Of a DNA stretch of 64,000 nt, positions 26,207 to 35,236 are shown one piece after another. Both the position numbers and the translations under genes were made by a program. The stretch is from Ereboglobus luteus. GTDB lineage: Bacteria; Verrucomicrobiota; Verrucomicrobiia; Opitutales; Opitutaceae. Where the stretch lies: positions 4,072,501 through 4,136,500 of the forward strand of contig NZ_CP023004.1 of the NCBI RefSeq assembly GCF_003096195.1, read 5' to 3'. Below the pieces are notes generated by a model. It was given only the letters and a program-made list of their open reading frames with translations, had not been told where the DNA came from and searched no databases. Each line of letters opens with the position of its first letter. Positions within the stretch are counted from its first letter, which is position 1.

Positions 26207-28114
26207 GTGCGCGCCCTTCTCACAGCACTCCTGTTTTCCGCCCTCGCCGCCGGTGTTTTTGCCGGCGCCGGGGGCAGAAGCATTTTCGCAAACGTCCCGG
26301 TCAAGAATCCCCGGTATCCCGCGTTCAACGACGCCGGGCACCGCACATCGCTTATCTCCGGGGAACAGGCCACCATCATCAATACCCGCCAGATCGACAT
26401 CGGCCGGCTCGAATTCATCCAATACCCCGGGGACGGAAGCGCCCGTGTCGTGACCCGCATGACAGCGCCCGTGGCAAGTGTGTTCGAGTTCGACTCGCCG
26501 GCACCGAGAATCGAGGGAAAAGAAAATGTCCGCCTCGCACGCGAGGACGAACTCGACGTGACGGGCGAGGACTGGGCCTATGATCATGCGCGGCAAAAAC
26601 TCACGATAAACAAAAACGCCCGCATCCTCTACAAAGCCCCGCTCAAAAACATCCTCGGCCGTTCCGCCACCGATCAACCGGCTTCCCAAAATCCCCCATC
26701 CGCACTCGAGCCCGACGAGACGCTCGTCACCGCCGATTCGCTCGCGCTCACACAAAACGAAACGAACGGCACAACCCTGGCCGTCCTCAACGGCAACGTC
26801 GTCATCACCTCGGTCGACGGCCTGCGCCTTGCCTGTGATCACCTCGAAATCACCGCCGCGCGCCTCCGCGACAAAGACCCCGCGCTCACACCGCTCGACA
26901 AATTCCAGCTTCTCGTCGCCACCGGCAATGTCCGCCTCACCCAAGGCGCACGCACGGTCACTTGCGGACGCGCCGATGTTTTTCCGCGTGAGGACCGCAT
27001 CACGCTCACACAAAACGCCGTCGTCACCGACACTGAACTCAAGATCACCGCCGCCGGCGACCCGCTCGTCCTCCACCGCGCCGACCGCCGCATCGAAGGC
27101 AAAACCGGACGATTCATCCTCCCGCCCTGGCAGGCAACCGGCACGGAACCGCGCGTGGAAAATGCCAAATTGGAAAACACGGTCATCACCGCCGGCAACT
27201 TTGTCATGAGGGAGGCACCCGACGGTCTCACCCACGCCAATCTCGATGAAAACGTAACTGTCGCCGCCACGGACACCCGGCTCACCTGCGATCACCTCGT
27301 GCTTGCCGTCACACCGCAGAAACAACCCGCTCCCGACGCACCCGCGCCAAAAATCGCACCGCTGCAACATTTCCTCGCCATCGGCAACGTCCACCTCGCC
27401 CAAGCCAGCCGCGAAGCGACCGGCGGCCAGGCCGAAATCCTGCCGAATGAGGATAAAATCATACTCACCCAAAACCCCGTGCTCATCGATCACGAGGCAT
27501 CCGCAACCGCCTCGGCGGATATTTTCACGCTTCAACGGCTCGAACGCCGCCTGACCGCCGAAAACAATGTCCGCATCACCCTTCCCCCGATCAAGGACCT
27601 CAGCGCAAACACGCCCCAGGGCCCCGCAGCCTCGCCCGACATCGACACGGTTGTCACCAGCCGGACGCTCACCATGTGGACAACTCCCGACGAACTGTCG
27701 CACGCCGTTTTTGACGGGGACGTCCACCTCGAGGGAACGAATCTCGACCTCGCCTGCAACCACCTGACGGTTGACGCAGATCCACGCAAGACCGGGGCAC
27801 CGCCTCAACCGCCGAAACCGGATTCAACGCTCGACCCCAAACTGCAAACCATCGCCTCCAAGATTCTCCTGCTGGTTGCGACGGGGGATGTGCGATTCAA
27901 ACAGCTTTCACGCGAAGTCACAAGCGGTCGCGCCGAGATCATTCCCGCCGAGGATCGCATCACGCTCACGGAAAATCCAGTCATCATAGATCGCTCGAAT
28001 CCGGACGAAACAGTCACCTTCAGCAGCGAAAAACTCACGCTCATCCGCGGCGAGGAAAACATTGAGGGAGAAAAAATAAAAATCACCCGCACCACGACAA
28101 AACCGCAACCGTAG
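26207..28114 (+). CDS. LptA/OstA-like LPS transport protein with repeated modules
   Basis: The 635-residue exported protein starts at GTG with a signal peptide (residues 1-25). At least three OstA-like beta modules follow, recognised by the recurring pattern LTCDHLVL, FLAIGNVHLAQ, GGQAEILPNEDKIILT and its variants around residues 205-310, 355-460 and 515-620. LptA modules form the periplasmic bridge that carries LPS to the outer membrane. E. coli LptA is a single module of 185 residues, so this one could span more of the periplasm per chain. The first 100 residues may be LptC-like. It follows kdsC closely. Confidence 0.82.
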   Translation: MRALLTALLFSALAAGVFAGAGGRSIFANVPVKNPRYPAFNDAGHRTSLISGEQATIINTRQIDIGRLEFIQYPGDGSARVVTRMTAPVASVFEFDSPAPRIEGKENVRLAREDELDVTGEDWAYDHARQKLTINKNARILYKAPLKNILGRSATDQPASQNPPSALEPDETLVTADSLALTQNETNGTTLAVLNGNVVITSVDGLRLACDHLEITAARLRDKDPALTPLDKFQLLVATGNVRLTQGARTVTCGRADVFPREDRITLTQNAVVTDTELKITAAGDPLVLHRADRRIEGKTGRFILPPWQATGTEPRVENAKLENTVITAGNFVMREAPDGLTHANLDENVTVAATDTRLTCDHLVLAVTPQKQPAPDAPAPKIAPLQHFLAIGNVHLAQASREATGGQAEILPNEDKIILTQNPVLIDHEASATASADIFTLQRLERRLTAENNVRITLPPIKDLSANTPQGPAASPDIDTVVTSRTLTMWTTPDELSHAVFDGDVHLEGTNLDLACNHLTVDADPRKTGAPPQPPKPDSTLDPKLQTIASKILLLVATGDVRFKQLSREVTSGRAEIIPAEDRITLTENPVIIDRSNPDETVTFSSEKLTLIRGEENIEGEKIKITRTTTKPQP

Positions 28115-28400
28115 CGCCCAACCGTCAAATCCCCGTCAATCGGACGCGATACATTTTTTTGATTTTGCAATATCGCGGGGTGCGTCACGAAAAATGTTGT
28201 GACGAAAAATACTTGAAAAGTGGTTGCGATTAGTGGGATGTAGTTAAGCCATGAGTGGCTTTAGCAGCCTTTGACAACTTGGGCGGTCATTTATTTCTCT
28301 CTTTGCTCTAACCTAATTCATCCAATCCAACATAATTGTGCGAAAACTCCGGCTATAACGGCACCGGTGCCACCCACAAAATTTTGAACTCCTTTCCTAC
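28115..28400 (+). promoter_or_regulatory. Leader of the autotransporter gene with small palindrome and possible promoter
   Basis: This 286-base gap is AT-richer than its surroundings. It holds cgtcac-gaaaaatgtt-gtgacg (28183-28204), an inverted repeat overlapping the direct repeat cgaaaaat. A TTGACA hexamer lies at 28271-28276, followed 14-18 bases later by TTTATT/TATTTC as weak -10 candidates. No open frame or known RNA was seen. The assignment as promoter rests on position and the -35 match only. Confidence 0.4.
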
Positions 28401-31400
28401 ATGAAAACCTCATTGAACAATCCGCGGACCTTTTTCGCCGCGATATTCCTGACAGCATGCGCGCTTTCACCGTTGCGCGCGGATGAAGCCCAATGGCAGG
28501 GCACCGGCACGGGTGACTGGAGCCGGCCCGAAAACTGGACGCCCGCAGCGCCCAGCGCCACCGGCACGGCCTACATCGACAACAGCGGCACGGCCGTGGT
28601 CGCCAATTCCACGTTTGAGGTTGGCGGCATTGTTGTGGGAAGCAATGGCGCGGGCGGATTGATCCTTGGCACCGACGCGGTTGTCACGGCCACAGCCCCG
28701 GCGGCGGGAAATTTATACATCGGCGAAAATGCCGGCGGCAACGGCTCGCTGGTAATGTGGAGCAACGCCTCGCTTGAAACACTCCACGCCACGATTGGTT
28801 CCGACGGGACAGGCTCGGTGTCGCTGCACAACAACGCCTCGCTCAAAACCGACGGCGCCCACATCGGCTTGAACGCCGGCGCGGTCGGCACGGTGTCTGT
28901 TGACGGCAACGCGACATGGGACGCGGGCACTCTCCATATCGGCGGCTCCAGCAGCGCCGCGGGCAGCTGGGGAACGGGACAGTTGACCATTCAAGGCAGT
29001 GGTGCGGTAACGAGCTCCGACAATATAATCGGCGCGGGAGTTGACGGAAGCGGTGAAGTCAAGGTGTCGGGCAACGGCCAGTGGACCATCGGCACTGCAT
29101 TGACTGTCGGCGATTATGGCAGCGGTCTTTTGGAGATCAGGAACAATGGCAAGGTGGTCAGCGGGACGGAGTCCGCTCTCTCGAGCGCATATCTCATCGG
29201 TTTCGATGCAGCCGGGACAGTATCCATTTACGACAATGGCATTTGGGACATGACCGAAGCCGATGTCATAACACACGAGTTTGCAATCGGCGGTTCGTCG
29301 AATGGCACGCTGAACATCAACGACCAAGGCTCGGTCATTTTCCCCGGTGTGATCGCACTCGGAAATTACAGCACGGGCGTGGGCACGATCAACTTGAACG
29401 GCGGCGTGCTGGAAGTCGCCGGACTTGAAAAAAAGGCCGGCGCGGCTGTGGTCAGTTTCAACAGCGGCACGATTCGCGCGGCCGCGGATTCGGCAGATTT
29501 TATCTCGGGGATTTCGTATGTCAGCATCCTCAACGGGGGCGCGGGCGTTGATACCAACGGCCATAACGTTATCATCGGCACCAATTTCATCGGCAGCGGC
29601 GGACTGATAAAAACGGGCGCTGGTTCGCTCACCTTTTCCTCGGCGCAATCCTACTCGGGAACAACGACCATCAAGGCCGGCGTGATCACGGCGGGCGTCG
29701 CGAACATAATCATAAACAGCGCCGCGCTCGTGGTTGACGGCACATTCAACCTCAACGGCTACGACCAGCAAGTGGGCGACCTGTCCGGCGCGTCGTCAGG
29801 CGTGCTTTCGGGCATCGGCAAATTAACCGTGAACAACTCGGAGGACAGCACTTATTCCGGCGCCCTCAAAATCACGGGCACACTGGTCAAGGCGGGATCG
29901 GGCACGCTGACCATGGATGGAAACACCGCCGCCGCGGATTTCGGAGGTTTGGTGTCAGTAACCGCGGGCCAGCTAAATATCGCCTCAAACAACGCCCTCG
30001 GCGCCGGCACGATTGACAACGGCAGCGTCATTGAAATCGCCGACGGCGTGACCGTGTTCAGCAACACCATCACCGGCGCGGGCATCACCGAAGTGAGCTC
30101 CTCCGGCGTGAACCTAACCGGCACGCAAACAAATTACGCGGGCACTTGGAATATCACCGGAAGCGGCACAGTGGCCTCGCAAGAAAACCTCGGCGCGGAC
30201 GCCACCGTCGAAATCGAAACCGACGGAAGCCTGACGCTCAAGACAGCCACCGCGGGAAATTTCCAGTGGAGCAACACCCTGCGGGGCAGCGGCACATTGA
30301 CCGTGAATCTCACCGGCACGTCGGACGTTTTCAGCATGAACACCACGACGACCGGAGCCGGTTTCCAAGGCGCGGTGGAATTGAAAAACAGCGCCTATGT
30401 CATAGACGATTCGACGGAAGCTCTGCTCGCAAACGCGACCCTTTCACTGGGCACAGGCAACGCCACCCAAATCGCGGCAAGCTCCGGCACACGCCAGATC
30501 GGCGGCATCACACTTGACGGCGGCTTGCTGCAATTCGGCGAAGTCGAACCGATGGCGGGTCAGGTCGAAACCGTGTTGAAGACAGGCACCCTCACTGTCG
30601 GCTCCGGCAGCATCCAAGTGGGCTTCAAAGAGCCCGGATTGATCCCGAGCGGCACAGATCTCACGGCGCTGGAAGGCACGCCGTTGCTGAAGCAGGACGA
30701 CGGCGACGTGCTCATGAAATTGATCGAGGCCGACTGGGCCTCCGGCAACGCCGCCAATCTTGTCATCCACGACGGAAACGGCGCGGTGGTCAGCAATTCA
30801 CACAGCATCAACCTTTCGCACGACGGCGTGACGACAGACGCCGTCGCCACTTACGACTATGTGGCAAGCACCGGTGCCTCGAGCGACGGCCTCTATATTT
30901 CCTACGGGCTGAAACAACTTGATATCCTCGACGGACGCACGATGGTTCTCGATCACGACGACGGCACCGCCGCCGGTTCGACGCTGAACACAAAAATCAC
31001 AGGCGACGGCAGCCTCGACATAAAGGCCACCGATTGGATCATGCTCAGCAACGCGGAAAGCGATTACACCGGCACCACGAGCGTGAGCAGCGGCACGCTC
31101 CGGCTTGGTGCAAATGGAGCATTGGGGCAGACCTCCATGCTCGCGATTGAAGACGGCGCCGCGTTCGACGCCGGCAACTTCGCCCAGGAAATCGGTGCCC
31201 TCAACGCCAAGGAAAACTCGATCCTCGCGCTCAACAGCGGCACGCTGCAACTCAATGCCGACAGCGAAATCCGTGGCACCGTCACCGGCAGCACGAGCGC
31301 AAACCTCGTCGTCAACTCCTCCACGCTCGCCGTTTACGGCGCAAACGCCGATCTGCATTCCCAAATCACCATCAATGCGGATTCCGCCGCGCTTCTTGAC

Positions 31401-33218
31401 AATGCGGGCGGTCTCGGTGACGGCATCATCGAGTTTACCGACAGCACCGGAAGCCTGACCATTTCGAACACCGCAAGCGGCACGCTCGAGAACACACTCG
31501 TTGGCAGCGGACGCTTGATTAAGGAAGGCGCAAACACACTGACCATTGCGCAAGCCAACAGCGACTTTGAAGGCGCCGTGGACATCAACGAGGGCCGTTT
31601 GCTCGCCACGCACATCTCCGCCCTGAACATCGCAACCGTCAACGTGGGCACCGACGCCATCTACGAACTCTCGGGCGTGAACGGCACGCTCTCCAACACG
31701 GTCGCCGGCTCGGGCACGCTCGCACTCACAAACAATGCCGCCGTCACAATCACCCGTGCCAACACCATCGCCTCGACACTCGGTGTCGATATGAACAACG
31801 CCCGGCTCATCGCCGCCGCGACCGGCATGAGCCTTGGAAATGTTTACATGAACAGCAGCCGGCTAAGCTTCGCCGCGGGCACTCCAAAAACAATGACGAT
31901 AGCCCGGCTCGACGGCGTGGACTCGATTCTCTCCCTCAATGTCGATTTCGATGAGGTGAGGCGGCTTGCCACCGGAAAAACCTGGACCGTGATTGATGGC
32001 GGTCTAGCGGGCGATTACTTGCAAATCAGCGAAAACGCATCCGGCGTGTTCGGCGTCAACATCGTGTCCACAGGCCAAGCCCCCGCCGAGGGCTCCTATG
32101 TGGAACTGATCAACTTCACCGGCGCGGCGGGAGACGACACCGCGCAGTATCACCTCGTCGATATTTATGGAAACCAGATCGACGAACTCGATCTCGGTCT
32201 CAACAAATTCGTCTTGATAAAGGGCACTGAGAACACCGGGCTGCTCAACGACAACGCATGGTATTTGCAGGACACTGGACAATCGAGCGTTGTCGACGCC
32301 GCCATCGCCGCCGCGGCCATGCTCGGCAGGGATTGGAATTACGCAATGGACTCCATGCACCAGCGCATGGGCGAAATCCGCATGGAACGCGAAGCGCTTG
32401 CCCCCAACGCCGCCAACAAGGGCAACATCTGGCTGCGCGGACGAGGCTATCAACTGAATGCGGACGCGGACATGAGCGGACGCTCCTACACGCAATACGG
32501 CTACGGCGTCACCGCGGGCGGGGATCGCGCTTTCAACACCGAAAACGCAACATGGCTCCTCGGCGTGTTTGCCGACGTCGGCGCGGTTGATCTCGATCTT
32601 GACAACAGCGGCGAAAGCCAAAGTCGCACGGTGGCATTCGGCGTGTATGGCAGCTGGTTGCACAAAAGCGGCTGGTATGCCGACGCCATCATCAAGGGCG
32701 GGCACCAAGAGCAAACCATCGACGCCAAGAGCCCGAACGGCCATGTGACCAACGGCGAGGACAACACCAACATGGGCGGAATCTCTGTCGAAATTGGCCG
32801 CCGCTTCAACTGGAGCAACGGCTGGTGGCTTGAACCTTCCGTGCAGGCGTCGATGTCATGGTTTGGAAAAGCGGAATATGAAACCACGTCCACAGTGAGC
32901 GCGTTCGATATAAACATGGAGTCGTTGCGTTCGCAGCAATACCGCGTCGGCATCCGCACGGGCCGCCAATTCCGTGACACAAAGTGGCATCCCTACGGAA
33001 AACTGGCCGCCGCAAAAGTGAGCAGCAGCGGCGGGCTCGTGGAGATACTTGACCGGGAGTTCACGCCCGATTGCGAGGGCTGGCGTTTCGAGGTCGGTCT
33101 CGGCGCCATGTATCGCCTCACCGACATCAGCCAAGTGTATTTGGAATATGAATACGCGACCGCCGACAACTACGACCGTCCATGGGCGTTCAACCTCGGC
33201 TACCGCGTGCTCTGGTAA
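28401..33218 (+). CDS. Type V autotransporter with beta-helical passenger
   Basis: The 1605-residue secreted protein has a signal peptide (residues 1-27, ending LRADE). A long Gly/Ser/Thr/Asn-rich passenger shows repeated autotransporter-associated strands such as GGLIKTGAGSLTFSSAQSYS and GRLIKEGANTLTIAQANSD. The last 270 residues form an autotransporter beta-barrel (from about GNIWLRGRGYQLN), ending in the aromatic residue of FNLGYRVLW. The passenger begins with WQGTGTGDWSRPENW, a common opening of Verrucomicrobial members. The role is likely adhesion or surface coat; no protease or lipase motif was noticed. It converges on hipA with nine bases between them. Confidence 0.93.
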   Translation: MKTSLNNPRTFFAAIFLTACALSPLRADEAQWQGTGTGDWSRPENWTPAAPSATGTAYIDNSGTAVVANSTFEVGGIVVGSNGAGGLILGTDAVVTATAPAAGNLYIGENAGGNGSLVMWSNASLETLHATIGSDGTGSVSLHNNASLKTDGAHIGLNAGAVGTVSVDGNATWDAGTLHIGGSSSAAGSWGTGQLTIQGSGAVTSSDNIIGAGVDGSGEVKVSGNGQWTIGTALTVGDYGSGLLEIRNNGKVVSGTESALSSAYLIGFDAAGTVSIYDNGIWDMTEADVITHEFAIGGSSNGTLNINDQGSVIFPGVIALGNYSTGVGTINLNGGVLEVAGLEKKAGAAVVSFNSGTIRAAADSADFISGISYVSILNGGAGVDTNGHNVIIGTNFIGSGGLIKTGAGSLTFSSAQSYSGTTTIKAGVITAGVANIIINSAALVVDGTFNLNGYDQQVGDLSGASSGVLSGIGKLTVNNSEDSTYSGALKITGTLVKAGSGTLTMDGNTAAADFGGLVSVTAGQLNIASNNALGAGTIDNGSVIEIADGVTVFSNTITGAGITEVSSSGVNLTGTQTNYAGTWNITGSGTVASQENLGADATVEIETDGSLTLKTATAGNFQWSNTLRGSGTLTVNLTGTSDVFSMNTTTTGAGFQGAVELKNSAYVIDDSTEALLANATLSLGTGNATQIAASSGTRQIGGITLDGGLLQFGEVEPMAGQVETVLKTGTLTVGSGSIQVGFKEPGLIPSGTDLTALEGTPLLKQDDGDVLMKLIEADWASGNAANLVIHDGNGAVVSNSHSINLSHDGVTTDAVATYDYVASTGASSDGLYISYGLKQLDILDGRTMVLDHDDGTAAGSTLNTKITGDGSLDIKATDWIMLSNAESDYTGTTSVSSGTLRLGANGALGQTSMLAIEDGAAFDAGNFAQEIGALNAKENSILALNSGTLQLNADSEIRGTVTGSTSANLVVNSSTLAVYGANADLHSQITINADSAALLDNAGGLGDGIIEFTDSTGSLTISNTASGTLENTLVGSGRLIKEGANTLTIAQANSDFEGAVDINEGRLLATHISALNIATVNVGTDAIYELSGVNGTLSNTVAGSGTLALTNNAAVTITRANTIASTLGVDMNNARLIAAATGMSLGNVYMNSSRLSFAAGTPKTMTIARLDGVDSILSLNVDFDEVRRLATGKTWTVIDGGLAGDYLQISENASGVFGVNIVSTGQAPAEGSYVELINFTGAAGDDTAQYHLVDIYGNQIDELDLGLNKFVLIKGTENTGLLNDNAWYLQDTGQSSVVDAAIAAAAMLGRDWNYAMDSMHQRMGEIRMEREALAPNAANKGNIWLRGRGYQLNADADMSGRSYTQYGYGVTAGGDRAFNTENATWLLGVFADVGAVDLDLDNSGESQSRTVAFGVYGSWLHKSGWYADAIIKGGHQEQTIDAKSPNGHVTNGEDNTNMGGISVEIGRRFNWSNGWWLEPSVQASMSWFGKAEYETTSTVSAFDINMESLRSQQYRVGIRTGRQFRDTKWHPYGKLAAAKVSSSGGLVEILDREFTPDCEGWRFEVGLGAMYRLTDISQVYLEYEYATADNYDRPWAFNLGYRVLW

Positions 33219-33227
33219 TCCGCGACA

Positions 33228-34535
33228 CTACGCGAACTTTTTTATTCGCAAGTTTTGTTGAATGTGTTTCCGCCACACGGCGGAAACACCGGCTTGCTTC
33301 GCAAAATCAGGCCACTTGGAGACGGCAGCGCGCACTTCGTCGATAATCGTCTCGGCGCGCCCGCGTTTCATGATCGCGTTTCGCGCGCACGCCCTGAAAT
33401 CGGCCAAGGTGAAACCGTCGCGCTTGCCGTTCATTGTCATCTGATGCTGCGATGTCCAGTCGCCGTCTGGATTGTAACTAAACGTCAGGTCAAACGCCGG
33501 TGAAAGTGTCCAGCGCCCGGCTTTGTTCATGAGAAAGGCGATGTTTTTCACATGGTCGTCCTGATTGCGCGCGATGATGTTGAAAACCATGCGCCGGAAT
33601 TGCTCCTCGACCGAGTCTGTTTGCATACCGAGTATTCGTATCACTTGCAGCGCCTGTTCATACGAATAGGCTCCCGCGCTGTTAAAATCATAATGAGCCA
33701 TCGCGCAGAGCGACTGCATGTGAAGCTTTCCGCCGCCGGGCAGCCGGTCAAAACGGCGCGTCATGAAATGGCGGCGTCCATGCTCCTCCAGCAAACGGCA
33801 TTCGCTCATGGCTATGCCCGCCTCGCGAGCCATTAGTGAATACGCATACTCAATCGCGCCGTAACCTTTTGGGTCGGCGAGTTCCTTGTCGCGGTTGTTT
33901 GAGACACCATCGAATTTGAGCAACCAATATTCGAAACCGTCACCTGCGCCGACCTGGCCTGAACGCACTTCGTTGGTGAGGGGATTCCAAGCGATGACCG
34001 CCTTGGCGCGCGCGCCGCCCGCGGATGTTCCGACCCTCAAAATGTCCTTGAGCGACTGTGCGCGTTTTCCATCGGAGAATGTGCCCTTCAAATCATTGCG
34101 ATGCTGGAGCACTTCGGAGGCGAGTTTTACCAGCGCGTCGATTTCGATTTTTTTCGCCGCGCGCGTCACGGGGCCGACCACCGGCGCAAATTCAAGCGCC
34201 CCCATGCCGCGCCCCCCCGTGTAACAAAGGCGTTCAACGGCATTGAACGAGTCCGGCGTCCGACCCTGCGTGGCAAGCCATGCGTTGATGAGCGCGTTGC
34301 CAAATTTGTCCGGCAGCGAGTCTGCCAGCATTCCCGGCAATCCATGAAATGTCCGCCATGGCAAATTGGGAAAACTATAAATGCGATCACTCAATGGCAT
34401 CACAATGGGAGCAACTTGAATGCCGCTTTCAATGAATGTGCGCTCGTATTCAAAACCCGCCACCTCCGTCGGGCCATTTACTGAAACCGCGCCGATGGTG
34501 CGCCCCCATAGCTTCACTTCCGCGATCGTTGTCAT
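33228..34535 (-). CDS. hipA: HipA-type serine/threonine kinase toxin
   Basis: HipA kinases of type II toxin-antitoxin modules phosphorylate translation factors such as glutamyl-tRNA synthetase and induce dormancy. The 435-residue protein has the N-terminal HipA couple domain (GRTIGAVSVNG) and the glycine-rich loop region SAGGARAKAVIAW. Catalytic motifs are IIARNQDDHVKN (Asp in DDHxKN) and AFDLTFSYNP for metal. The start overlaps the antitoxin stop in ATGA, indicating translational coupling. Codon use is somewhat AT-richer than the neighbours. All key residues are present, so the toxin looks intact. Confidence 0.92.
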   Translation of the reverse strand: MTTIAEVKLWGRTIGAVSVNGPTEVAGFEYERTFIESGIQVAPIVMPLSDRIYSFPNLPWRTFHGLPGMLADSLPDKFGNALINAWLATQGRTPDSFNAVERLCYTGGRGMGALEFAPVVGPVTRAAKKIEIDALVKLASEVLQHRNDLKGTFSDGKRAQSLKDILRVGTSAGGARAKAVIAWNPLTNEVRSGQVGAGDGFEYWLLKFDGVSNNRDKELADPKGYGAIEYAYSLMAREAGIAMSECRLLEEHGRRHFMTRRFDRLPGGGKLHMQSLCAMAHYDFNSAGAYSYEQALQVIRILGMQTDSVEEQFRRMVFNIIARNQDDHVKNIAFLMNKAGRWTLSPAFDLTFSYNPDGDWTSQHQMTMNGKRDGFTLADFRACARNAIMKRGRAETIIDEVRAAVSKWPDFAKQAGVSAVWRKHIQQNLRIKKFA

Positions 34536-34930
34536 GTGTCGTCTCCCCATGTCCAGTTGCTGGGTTTTGGCTCTTCCAGCAGAAACTGCCCGGCGGTGCG
34601 ATTGGGCTCGGAATACCTTGCCGAATCGGGGCGCGGTCGTGCGCGCTTACGCTGACGGCCCCTCAATTTCAATTGCGCCATCGGGCTCGGCGGTAATTCA
34701 GGAATCAGATCGTTGAAACGCTCGATCAGTCCCAAGACACGGCAGACGCGAATGAGCGCTACTAGTTGTGACGAGCCTCCGTTTTCCATCCGTTCCAATG
34801 TGCGTTTGGACACGCCCGCAAACTTCGCAAGTTGTGCTTGTGTCATATTTTCAGAGAGGCGTGTTTGCGCCAGCCTGTGCCCAAGTGTTTTGAGAATTGG
34901 TTGATCGGACATGTTTTGTTCGATTTTCAT
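34532..34930 (-). CDS. hipB: HipB-type antitoxin, XRE family
   Basis: The protein is about 132 residues long. An XRE helix-turn-helix (about residues 15-70, with NMTQAQLAKFAGVSKRTLERMENG) is followed by a basic linker (RGRQRKRARPRP) and an acidic tail ending NWTWGDDT. HipB binds the toxin and represses the operon. Start choice is uncertain: an ATG six codons downstream (MSDQPILK) and a GTG three codons upstream are alternatives. The gene precedes hipA with a four-base overlap and is preceded by an AT-rich region with repeated half-sites. Confidence 0.88.
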   Translation of the reverse strand: MKIEQNMSDQPILKTLGHRLAQTRLSENMTQAQLAKFAGVSKRTLERMENGGSSQLVALIRVCRVLGLIERFNDLIPELPPSPMAQLKLRGRQRKRARPRPDSARYSEPNRTAGQFLLEEPKPSNWTWGDDT

Positions 34931-34939
34931 TCTTCGCAC

Positions 34940-35110
34940 AATTTGGCGAAAAATATCATTTATGTCAATATATTCGTCAAAAAGAGCGATTTATTATCAT
35001 TAACATAATTCGCTATAATTGTCGGCTTATATCGATTTATGGCATTTTTTCGCCATTTTTCGCGATTATCATAATATTGAATTAAATTTTTTCTTTTTCC
35101 AATTGGCGAT
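34940..35110. promoter_or_regulatory. AT-rich control region between hipB and purA with repeated GCGA half-sites
   Basis: This is one of the most AT-rich stretches of the window. It holds gcgatttat (34986-34994) facing ataattcgc (35005-35013), plus further GCGA-plus-AT-run copies at 34946 (gcgaaaaatatcat) and 35062 (gcgattatcat). Several TATAAT-like hexamers are present, for example ctataat near 35013. A HipB operator array is the natural reading, but the half-sites differ from the E. coli TATCC/GGATA operator. No open frame was found. Confidence 0.5.
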
Positions 35111-35236
35111 TACCGGGGCTTTTTCTTGGTCGAGGGTATCGAGTCTTTTATGGTTGCCGAAATGCGCGTCGTCTTCTTTCTGCTTCTCTGCAACAGGGGA
35201 ACGCTCATGTGACTCCGGTTGCGCGAAACATCAACC

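Noticed and set aside
25781-27808. 675-codon open frame on the minus strand opposite the LptA-like gene
   Set aside because: It is a Gly- and Val-rich mirror of the LptA-like repeats. No start signal and no known domain were found.
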